Part shown: positions 1-7,087 of the stretch, in pieces
Position numbering within the stretch: position 1 is the stretch's first letter
Layout: every line of letters starts with the position of its first letter
DNA from: Beijerinckiaceae bacterium
GTDB lineage: Bacteria > Pseudomonadota > Alphaproteobacteria > Rhizobiales > Beijerinckiaceae
DNA: 7,087 bases
NCBI GenBank assembly: GCA_947455285.1
Contig: CANGOK010000177.1
Location: forward strand, 1 to 7,087
Direction of reading: 5' to 3'
Notes under the pieces: generated by a model
What the model saw: the letters and a program-made list of their open reading frames with translations, nothing else
What the model was told of the DNA's origin: nothing
Databases searched by the model: none
Position numbers and translations under genes: made by a program

Positions 1-351
1 TATGCAGGGGCGACGAGCCGGGTCTTCCTTGCAGCCATGACGAAAGAGGAACTCAAGGCCTATCTCGACCGCACGGATCTCGAATCCTTCTCCGATACGA
101 CCATCGTCGATCGCCCCCGGCTTGAAGCTGAAGTCGAGCGTGTGCGCCAAAAGGGTTTCGCGCTCAGCACCGCTGAATTCACGGTGGGCGGCGTCGCTGT
201 GGCGCGCATCGTGAGGGATCGCGCCGGCGCTGCCGTGGCCGCGCTCCACGTTTCGATTCCGCGCAGCAGGGCCAGTGAAGAATTGATCGAGCGTTGCGCG
301 GCGGCGCTCAAGGCTGGGGTCGAAACGCTGGAGCGCGCCATCGCGGCCTGA
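1..351 (+). CDS. IclR-family transcriptional regulator, C-terminal part (5' end outside window)
   Basis: This is the end of a regulator of the IclR family, whose C-terminal domain binds a small-molecule effector while an N-terminal winged helix binds DNA. The frame is open from base 1 and reads YAGATSRVFLAAMTKEEL, which fits the family's 'hAGAtGkalLA.l..eel' segment, so the ATG at 37 is an internal Met and not the start. Further family signs are TTIVDRPRLEAEVERVRQKG (the 'tI.d...L..eLe.vR..G' helix), then GGVAVARIVRDRAGAAVAAL and HVSIPRSR, matching 'iAapVrd..G.vvaAlsvsgP..R'. The stop is TGA at 349-351. About half of a usual 250-residue IclR protein is present; the helix-turn-helix is not in view. 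The next gene begins 15 bp downstream on the same strand, so the two may share a transcript. The effector and target genes cannot be inferred. The family call is strong. Confidence 0.9.
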   Translation, partial: YAGATSRVFLAAMTKEELKAYLDRTDLESFSDTTIVDRPRLEAEVERVRQKGFALSTAEFTVGGVAVARIVRDRAGAAVAALHVSIPRSRASEELIERCAAALKAGVETLERAIAA

Positions 352-366
352 CCATGGAAAGACGCC

Positions 367-1905
367 ATGTTTGAATCAGCGGCCCTGCCCCACGACCTCT
401 CGAAAGAAGAATTCGACAAGATCGAACCACGCCTTCGCGAGGATCTGCTCGATGCGCAATTTGAGCTGCTGGAAGCGAAAAAGAAAACGATCCTCGTGCT
501 CATCAATGGATCGGATGGCGCAGGTAAAGGCGAGTTGCTGGATCGGTTCTACGAATGGCTCGATCCGCATTATCTCGACACACTGTCCTATTTTTCCCCG
601 ACGCCCGAGGAACGCAAACGCCCCACCTACTGGCGCTTTTGGCGCGACATGCCCGCCCATGGCCGCATCGGCGTCGTGCTGGGCTCCTGGTATCATCCAG
701 CGCTCGACGGACGCGCGCGGGGCCTGCTGGATGAGGCCGCCTTCTCGCAGGCGCTCACCGAGATCAATGAATTCGAGACCATGCTGGCGGCTGAAGGGAT
801 CACGCTGCTCAAGCTGTGGCTCTATTTGCCGGACAAGGAAGCGCGCAAGCGGCTCAAGAACGTCCTGCGCGCAGATGGGTCGCGCAGGCGCCCCGTCGTG
901 ATGGAATGGAACCATATCGAGGCCAAGAAGGACCGCAAAAGGCTTAATCAGGCAGGCCTCGAAATGGCCGACATCACCTCCACCGGGCAAGCGCCATGGT
1001 ATGTGGTGGCGGGCGACAATGACCGTTACCGCGACGTCGCCGCTGGAAGGCTGCTGCTTGAAGCCCTGCGCCGCGCAGGCGCGGACGCTGCGCCGGCCAA
1101 AAGGCTAAAAACCAAGGGTTCGAAATCCCTGAAGGCGGCGACCAAACCTGCCGCCGAGGTCCCGAAGGTTGAGCCGGAAGCCGAGATTCCCCTCAAGACT
1201 CCGAGCGTCATCGCGGCACTCAATCTCAAGCAAAGCCTCGATCCTGACGATTATCGCGAAGAGCTGCGGCACTACCAGCATGCGCTGACGCATATCACCA
1301 CAGCCAAAAGCTTCCGCGGCCGCGGCCTCGTCATCGCCATGGAGGGCAATGACGCTGCCGGCAAGGGCGGCGCGATCCTTCGCATACGCGAAGCCCTCGA
1401 TCCCCGCAGCTTTCGCGTCCATGGCATCAGCGCCCCTACGGATGAGGAGCGCGCCCATCCCTATCTCTGGCGCTTCTGGCGCAAGATTCCCATGCGTGGC
1501 CACACGGCGATCTTTGACCGAAGCTGGTATGGCCGCGTGCTGGTGGAGCGGGTGGAAGGCTTTTGCTCACAGAGCGAATGGCTGCGCGCCTATCACGAGA
1601 TTAAGGATTTCGAGCGCCAACTTCAGGTCGCCGACTACGCGGTGGTGAAATTCTGGCTCGCCATCAGCAAGGACGAGCAATTGCAGCGGTTCCGTCTGCG
1701 CGAAGACACGCCCGTGAAACGCTACAAGCTCACCCCCGACGACTGGCGCAACCGTGAGAAATGGGGCGCCTATGAACAGGCGGCCAACGACATGGTGAAC
1801 CTGACCAGCACCGTCCATGCGCCCTGGACGCTGGTGGAGGCCAACGACAAGAATTTCGCCCGCGTGAAGGTTCTGCGCACCATCGTAGAAGCGCTCGGCG
1901 GCTGA
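367..1905 (+). CDS. pap: Polyphosphate:AMP phosphotransferase (two-domain PPK2)
   Basis: This cytoplasmic enzyme transfers phosphate from inorganic polyphosphate to AMP, giving ADP. At 512 residues it has the usual length of the tandem-domain PPK2 group (Pap of Acinetobacter, PA3455 of Pseudomonas). Domain 1 (about 10-235) has a Walker A loop, GSDGAGKGE at 48-56. Domain 2 (about 285-510) has EGNDAAGKGG at 326-335 and the PPK2 Walker B motif DRSWYGR at 384-390, followed by VERVEGF. In domain 1 the matching stretch is LGSWYHP (105-111), so the Walker B Asp-Arg is missing; that is typical of the first domain in this group, and domain 2 is expected to be catalytic. An Ala/Lys/Pro-rich linker (about 238-280) joins them. 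Both domains repeat YWRFWR/LWRFWR and 'ST..APW' motifs, consistent with internal duplication. The ATG at 367 has GGAAAG at 356-361, 5 nt upstream. The start lies 15 bp after the IclR-type gene. Substrate preference (AMP) is inferred from domain architecture. Confidence 0.93.
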   Translation: MFESAALPHDLSKEEFDKIEPRLREDLLDAQFELLEAKKKTILVLINGSDGAGKGELLDRFYEWLDPHYLDTLSYFSPTPEERKRPTYWRFWRDMPAHGRIGVVLGSWYHPALDGRARGLLDEAAFSQALTEINEFETMLAAEGITLLKLWLYLPDKEARKRLKNVLRADGSRRRPVVMEWNHIEAKKDRKRLNQAGLEMADITSTGQAPWYVVAGDNDRYRDVAAGRLLLEALRRAGADAAPAKRLKTKGSKSLKAATKPAAEVPKVEPEAEIPLKTPSVIAALNLKQSLDPDDYREELRHYQHALTHITTAKSFRGRGLVIAMEGNDAAGKGGAILRIREALDPRSFRVHGISAPTDEERAHPYLWRFWRKIPMRGHTAIFDRSWYGRVLVERVEGFCSQSEWLRAYHEIKDFERQLQVADYAVVKFWLAISKDEQLQRFRLREDTPVKRYKLTPDDWRNREKWGAYEQAANDMVNLTSTVHAPWTLVEANDKNFARVKVLRTIVEALGG

Positions 1906-1919
1906 CCCTCTACGACTTT

Positions 1920-1932
1920 CCGCCTGTGGCGG
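1920..1932 (+). other. Small GC hairpin downstream of pap
   Basis: CCGCC (1920-1924), loop TGT, GGCGG (1928-1932) lies 14 bp after the pap stop codon. It could help end or stabilise the pap transcript, but no T-run follows (the next bases are GGCGGG), so it is not a classical intrinsic terminator. Such short GC stems also arise by chance in DNA this GC-rich. Confidence 0.25.
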
Positions 1933-1993
1933 GGCGGGCCGCGCCATGCGAAAAGATTCCCGGTTGTAACAAGGCTCACGATCAGCATTCGCA

Positions 1994-2107
1994 GACCCCC
2001 ACCCCGTCCGCTGGCGCGGCCGACCCTCCCCACAAGGGGGAGGGTTATGAGGACGCAACGCCAGCAACTCCCCTCCCCCTTGTGGGGAGGGGTGAGGGGT
2101 GGGGGTC
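1994..2107. repeat. Inverted pair of dispersed intergenic palindromic repeats
   Basis: Two copies of one repeat face each other in the pap-mutA gap. Copy A (1994-2045) begins GACCCCCACCCC and ends in a palindrome, ACCCTCCCC (2023-2031), loop ACAAG, GGGGAGGGT (2037-2045). Copy B (about 2069-2107) is the reverse orientation: palindrome CCCCTCCCC (2070-2078), loop CTTGT, GGGGAGGGG (2084-2092), ending GGGGTGGGGGTC (2096-2107). The outer 12 bp arms are perfect reverse complements, and 21 bp of the inner palindromes (2024-2044 and 2071-2091) also match when inverted. Copy A carries an extra GC-rich segment (2006-2023, with a CCGC/GCGG mini-stem) where copy B has only a few bases. A 23 bp spacer separates the copies. 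The whole could fold into one long imperfect hairpin. Palindromes of this type are, to my knowledge, scattered between genes in Hyphomicrobiales. The element should lie in the mutA leader if transcription starts upstream; effects on termination or mRNA stability are conjecture. Confidence 0.85.
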
Positions 2108-2145
2108 GTGAGGCGCTGATCGCGAGCATGATTCAGATGCGCGCC

Positions 2146-3948
2146 ATGTCAGACTCGACCTCTTTCGCAGATGTTTTCCCCGCAGCCACCGAGGCGCAGT
2201 GGCGCGCGCGGGTGGACGCGGTGCTCAAGGGCGCGCCCTTCGAAAAGCTGCAGGGGCGCAGCTATGACGGGCTGACCATTTCGCCGCTCTATACGCGCCT
2301 CCTCGAAGACCGTCCGCGCGCCGTGAAGGCGGGCGAGCCGGGCTGGGCGCGGCTGGCGCGGGTCGACAATCCCGACCCCGCGGGCGCCAACAAGCAGGCC
2401 CTCGCCGATCTCGAAAACGGCGCGACGGGCCTCCATCTCGTCTGTGCTGGCTCCATGGGCGCCTATGGCTTTGGCCTGCCCGCAGGACGTCAGGCGCTCG
2501 AGCAGGCGCTCGAAGGCGTGGCTCTGGATGTGGGCCTCGCCTTTGAACTCGACCTTTCCCCTCAATCCATCGACAGCGCCCGCCATCTTGCGGACCTCAT
2601 CGCCGAGGCGGGCGGGGATGGCGCCAATGTCACCTTCGGCCATGACCCGCTCGGCCAGATGGCTATCTCGAGCGTCGCCAACGCCGACCTCGCGGCAGCC
2701 GCAAAGCTCGCCATGGCGTTCAACGGCCGCGCCTTCGTCGCGGACGGACGCGCAGTCAACGGCGCTGGCGGTTCGGAAGCGCAGGAACTCGCCTTCGTCG
2801 TGGCAAGCGCCCTCGCCTATCTGCGCGCGCTGGAGGGCGTCGGCGCTGATCTTTCGGTCGCGCGAGGCAAGATCGGTTTCCGCCTCAGCGCGGATGCGGA
2901 TGAGATTCTTGGGGTCGCCAAGCTGCGCGCGTTGCGCCGCCTCTGGGCGCGGGTGGAGGAGGCCTGCGGACTGACCGCCGCACCGATCCACATACATGCC
3001 GAAACCTCCTTCCGCATGATGAGCCGCCGCGACCCCTGGGTGAACATTCTGCGCGCGACGGTCGCCTGTTTCTCGGCGGGGCTTGGCGGCGCCGATGCGG
3101 TGACCGTTCTCCCCTTCACGCAGGCGCTGGGCCTGCCCGATGATTTCGCCCGGCGCATCGCCCGCAACACGCAGGCGGTTCTGCTGGAGGAATCGAGCCT
3201 TGGCCGCGTCGCTGACCCGGCGGCCGGCGCAGGCTCTTTCGAGACCCTGACCGACGCGCTCTGCGAAGCGGCCTGGGCTCTGGTGCAGGAGACCGAAAAG
3301 GCGAGCGGCCTTCACAACGCCCTCGCTTCCGGAGCCTTTCAGGCCAAGGTCGCGACGGTGCAGGCCGCGCGCGCCCGCGCCATCGCCCACCGCAAGGACC
3401 CGATCACCGGCACGAGCGAATTCCCGAACATCGCCGAGGCGCCCGTCGAGGTGCTGGCGCCCATGCCGGCGGCCGCCCCTGCCAGCGCCCTCGCGCTCGC
3501 TCCCCACCGCGATGCGCAGGCCTTCGAGGCCCTGCGAGATCGGGCGGATGCGCAGGCTGCGGAAAAGGGCGCGCGGCGCAGCGTGTTCCTCGCCAATCTC
3601 GGCCCCATCGCCGCCTTCACGGCGCGCTCCATGTTCGCGAAGAATTTCTTCGAAGCGGGCGGCATCGTCGCGCCGGGCAACGAGGGCTTTGCGGACGAGG
3701 CGAGCCTTGCTGAAGCCTTCAAGGCATCCGGCGCCGCCTTCGCCTGCATCTGCTCCTCCGACCCTGTCTATGAGGACTGGGGCCAAAAAGCTGCGCGGGC
3801 GCTGGCCAAGGCTGGCGCGCGCCATATCTACCTTGCTGGCCGGCCCGGCGCCGCCGAGGCCGCGTGGAAAGAGGCGGGCGTATCCGGCTTCATCTTCGCT
3901 GGATGCGACGTGGTCGCGGTGCTCGACGAGGCGCTGCGGCTCGCCTGA
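2146..3948 (+). CDS. mutA: Methylmalonyl-CoA mutase small (beta) subunit
   Basis: This is the non-catalytic partner of MutB in the heterodimeric mutase that interconverts (R)-methylmalonyl-CoA and succinyl-CoA in the cytoplasm. With the chosen start it has 600 residues. The N-terminus (LKGAPFEKLQGRSYDGLTISPLYTR, split here as LKGAPFEKLQ at 27-36 and GRSYDGLTISPLYTR at 37-51) is typical of mutase chains. A TIM-barrel-like domain (about 40-430) includes ETSFRMMSRRDPW from 286 and ARRIARNTQ from 335. A linker rich in Ala/Pro leads to a cobalamin-domain-like fold (about 477-600). There the DxHxxG motif of MutB is replaced by I488, A490 and A493 in LGPIAAFTA, and the catalytic His of MutB aligns with A203, so it should bind no B12. 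Start choice: the frame is open back to an ATG at 2047, but that extension is translated repeat (LPSPLWGGVRGGGR). ATGs at 2128, 2137 and 2146 are all possible and none has a strong ribosome site; 2146 (MSDSTSFADVFPA) best matches family N-termini. An earlier name for this gene in methylotrophs is mcmB. Confidence 0.93.
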   Translation: MSDSTSFADVFPAATEAQWRARVDAVLKGAPFEKLQGRSYDGLTISPLYTRLLEDRPRAVKAGEPGWARLARVDNPDPAGANKQALADLENGATGLHLVCAGSMGAYGFGLPAGRQALEQALEGVALDVGLAFELDLSPQSIDSARHLADLIAEAGGDGANVTFGHDPLGQMAISSVANADLAAAAKLAMAFNGRAFVADGRAVNGAGGSEAQELAFVVASALAYLRALEGVGADLSVARGKIGFRLSADADEILGVAKLRALRRLWARVEEACGLTAAPIHIHAETSFRMMSRRDPWVNILRATVACFSAGLGGADAVTVLPFTQALGLPDDFARRIARNTQAVLLEESSLGRVADPAAGAGSFETLTDALCEAAWALVQETEKASGLHNALASGAFQAKVATVQAARARAIAHRKDPITGTSEFPNIAEAPVEVLAPMPAAAPASALALAPHRDAQAFEALRDRADAQAAEKGARRSVFLANLGPIAAFTARSMFAKNFFEAGGIVAPGNEGFADEASLAEAFKASGAAFACICSSDPVYEDWGQKAARALAKAGARHIYLAGRPGAAEAAWKEAGVSGFIFAGCDVVAVLDEALRLA

Positions 3949-3966
3949 CAGCGAGGAGCAGCACTG

Positions 3967-4341
3967 ATGAAAGCATTCACCCTGACGCTCGCCGCCATGA
4001 CCTGTCTGGCTCTGGCGAACAGCGCCGAGGCCGCCACAAAGCGCAGCGCATCGCCGAACGCCTATGACGGCCGCTGGTCCGTGACCGTCATCACCGAAAG
4101 AGGCCCCTGCGACCGCGCCTCCCGCATTTCGCTTGGCGTGCGCAACGGCCTCATCGAAATCAGCGATTCTATGGCGCAGGCGAGCGGCAGGGTCGACCCG
4201 CGCGGCCGTGTGGCGGTGCGGGTGGCGCAGGGGTCAGACGAACTCTCCGCCTATGGGTCGCTGGGAACAGGCTCTGGCTCAGGCAAATGGCGCGCGCCGG
4301 GCAAGCAATGCGCGGGACGCTGGGAGGCGGAGCGACGGTAA
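3967..4341 (+). CDS. Small predicted exported protein of unknown function
   Basis: The product has 124 residues. Residues 1-22 form a signal peptide: a Lys at position 2, a hydrophobic stretch (FTLTLAAMTCLALA) and an AEA site before A23, so it probably acts in the periplasm. The mature part contains YDGRWSVTVITERGPCD (33-49), a Gly-rich, beta-type middle, and CAGRWEAERR at the end. The two cysteines of the mature chain (C48, C115) may form a disulfide. I recognise this pattern ('G.WsV.i.T..G.CD ... G.G.W......C.G.W.AerR') from small uncharacterised proteins of Hyphomicrobiales, but no function is known to me. GAGGAG at 3953-3958, 8 nt before the ATG, is a good ribosome site. The gene starts 18 bp after the mutA stop and so is probably cotranscribed with mutA, although an exported protein has no obvious role with a cytoplasmic mutase. 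Confidence 0.82.
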   Translation: MKAFTLTLAAMTCLALANSAEAATKRSASPNAYDGRWSVTVITERGPCDRASRISLGVRNGLIEISDSMAQASGRVDPRGRVAVRVAQGSDELSAYGSLGTGSGSGKWRAPGKQCAGRWEAERR

Positions 4342-4381
4342 GCCTCGCCTAAGGAACGATGGCCGCCCGCGCGCGAAGCGT

Positions 4382-4389
4382 TTATAAAT
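4382..4389 (+). promoter_or_regulatory. Possible -10-like element before mutB
   Basis: TTATAAAT is a rare AT-rich patch in otherwise GC-rich DNA, about 30 bp before the mutB start, within the 77 bp gap that follows the small exported-protein gene. It resembles a sigma-70 -10 box (TATAAA at 4383-4388) and would place a transcript start about 20-25 nt before the mutB ATG. No convincing -35 box is seen about 17 bp upstream, where the DNA is all G/C. It would let mutB be made separately from mutA. The call is weak. Confidence 0.25.
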
Positions 4390-4418
4390 CGGCAGCATTC
4401 CGTTCAAGCGAGCCCGCC

Positions 4419-6584
<2,166 letters not shown>

Positions 6585-6626
6585 TCCGTTTCGTGATTTT
6601 GGCCTGAGAAGATCCCGCGCTATGCT

Positions 6627-6643
6627 TCCCTGAACAGGGAGGA
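6627..6643 (+). promoter_or_regulatory. Ribosome binding site inside a small hairpin
   Basis: AGGGAGGA (6636-6643) is a strong Shine-Dalgarno sequence, 4 nt before the ATG at 6648, and fixes that start. Its first half is also the 3' arm of a perfect short inverted repeat, TCCCTG (6627-6632) and CAGGGA (6635-6640). In RNA this could pair as UCCCU, loop GAAC, AGGGA, partly masking the site. The repeat could equally be a protein-binding site or chance. Confidence 0.4.
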
Positions 6644-6647
6644 CCCA

Positions 6648-7087
6648 ATGCGCCTTTTCAGCATCGCAGCCATCGCACTTGCGCTCACGGGCGCGCTCAA
6701 TTCCGCGAGCGCCCAGCAGGCCAGTGAAATCCGCATCTCGAAGGGCTTCGGCATTCTCTATCTGCCGCTCATCGTGATGCAGGAGCAAAAGCTGATCGAG
6801 GCGAAGGCCGCAGAAGCAGGGCTTGGAACGGTCAAGGCGTCATGGTTCACCTTTGATGGCGGCAATGTCATCAATGACGCGATGATCGCGGGCACGCTCG
6901 ATGTGGCGGGCATTGGCGCGCCGGGTTTCATCACGCTGTGGTCGAAGGGCAAGGGCAATCCGAAGACCGAAGTCATCGGCGTCAGCGGGCTCAGCTCCAC
7001 CTCGCTCTATCTCAACACCAACAATCCCGCGATCAAATCGCTGAAGGATTTCACCGAGAAGGACAAGATCGCCCTGCCGGGCGTGAA
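6648..7087 (+). CDS. ABC transporter periplasmic substrate-binding protein, NitT/TauT-like (3' end outside window)
   Basis: The first 146 codons of a binding protein are present and the frame is open at the window end. A signal peptide (MRLFSIAAIALALTGALNSASA, given here only by its ends MRLF...SASA, cleavage after A22) sends it to the periplasm. The mature part starts with QQASEIRISKGFGILYLPL, then has WFTFDGGNVINDAMIAGTLD (66-85), VAGIGAPGF and LKDFTEKDKIALPGV (132-146). This layout matches the first lobe of SsuA/TauA/NMT1-like proteins: a short beta strand, the 'G..a..al.aG.lDva..g.pg' stretch and 'sl.Df..kdkIAlP.vk'. Such proteins deliver nitrate, sulfonates, taurine, pyrimidine precursors or other small ligands to an ABC importer. 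The ligand cannot be told from this part, and the permease and ATPase genes would be expected downstream. The ATG has a strong ribosome site at 6636-6643. The gene begins 63 bp after mutB; whether it shares the mutB transcript is unclear. Confidence 0.9.
   Translation, partial: MRLFSIAAIALALTGALNSASAQQASEIRISKGFGILYLPLIVMQEQKLIEAKAAEAGLGTVKASWFTFDGGNVINDAMIAGTLDVAGIGAPGFITLWSKGKGNPKTEVIGVSGLSSTSLYLNTNNPAIKSLKDFTEKDKIALPGV

Noticed and set aside
37..351. A complete 104-residue protein starting at the ATG at 37
   Set aside because: The frame is open to base 1 and the residues before this Met match the IclR effector domain, so the Met is internal.
1964..1972. TTGTAACAA as an operator or -35 box for mutA
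   Set aside because: The 4 bp arms are too short to support a call and no matching -10 box is found at the right distance; no TTTGCAA-type motif of known propionyl-CoA regulators was seen either.
1994..2107. Inverted repeats as an insertion-sequence remnant, CRISPR unit or intrinsic terminator
   Set aside because: There is no transposase or target duplication, no regularly spaced direct repeats and no T-run after the stems; a dispersed intergenic palindrome explains it better.
1567..2129. Minus-strand open frames running through the repeat region, with LTPPHKGEG-like peptides
   Set aside because: Their apparent similarity to database proteins would come from the translated dispersed repeat; the rest is antisense to pap.
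2149..3825. Long minus-strand open frame (558 codons) opposite mutA
   Set aside because: It lies wholly antisense to a clear mutA, is rich in Arg/Gly/Ala/His as expected of a shadow frame in GC-rich DNA, and shows no recognisable domain.
3571..3948. Loss of the DxHxxG motif in MutA as evidence of a broken gene
   Set aside because: Loss of B12-binding residues is normal for the small subunit of heterodimeric mutases; the frame is intact and full length.

Overview
The window is GC-rich and looks like chromosomal DNA of an alphaproteobacterium, most likely of the Hyphomicrobiales (Rhizobiales). The clues are the gene families (a heterodimeric B12-dependent mutase, a double-domain PPK2 enzyme, a NitT/TauT-like binding protein of a type common in Bradyrhizobium relatives) and an intergenic CCCTCCCC..ACAAG..GGGGAGGG palindrome of the sort scattered through genomes of that order. 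The genus cannot be read from the sequence. All recognised genes lie on the + strand and almost all the DNA is coding.

Layout: (1) 1-351, the 3' end of an IclR-family regulator whose DNA-binding half lies outside the window. (2) 367-1905, polyphosphate:AMP phosphotransferase, 15 bp after the regulator and probably cotranscribed with it. (3) 1906-2145, the only sizeable non-coding gap, which holds two inverted copies of a dispersed palindromic repeat (1994-2107). (4) 2146-3948, mutA, small subunit of methylmalonyl-CoA mutase. (5) 3967-4341, a small predicted exported protein of unknown function. (6) 4419-6584, mutB, the catalytic B12-binding large subunit. (7) 6648-7087, the 5' part of a periplasmic substrate-binding protein of an ABC transporter, cut by the window end.

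MutA and MutB together interconvert (R)-methylmalonyl-CoA and succinyl-CoA. This is the last step by which propionyl-CoA (from odd-chain fatty acids, branched amino acids or the ethylmalonyl-CoA pathway) enters the TCA cycle. MutB keeps the full set of catalytic and cobalamin-binding residues and MutA has lost them, as expected of the heterodimeric form. The polyphosphate enzyme makes ADP from AMP and polyphosphate and has no evident metabolic link to the mutase. The binding protein probably starts a separate transport operon.

No mobile element, CRISPR array, RNA gene or clearly new system was found. The points most worth a second look are the exported-protein gene between mutA and mutB, the inverted repeat pair that creates a false N-terminal extension of mutA, and a small hairpin covering the ribosome binding site of the transporter gene.
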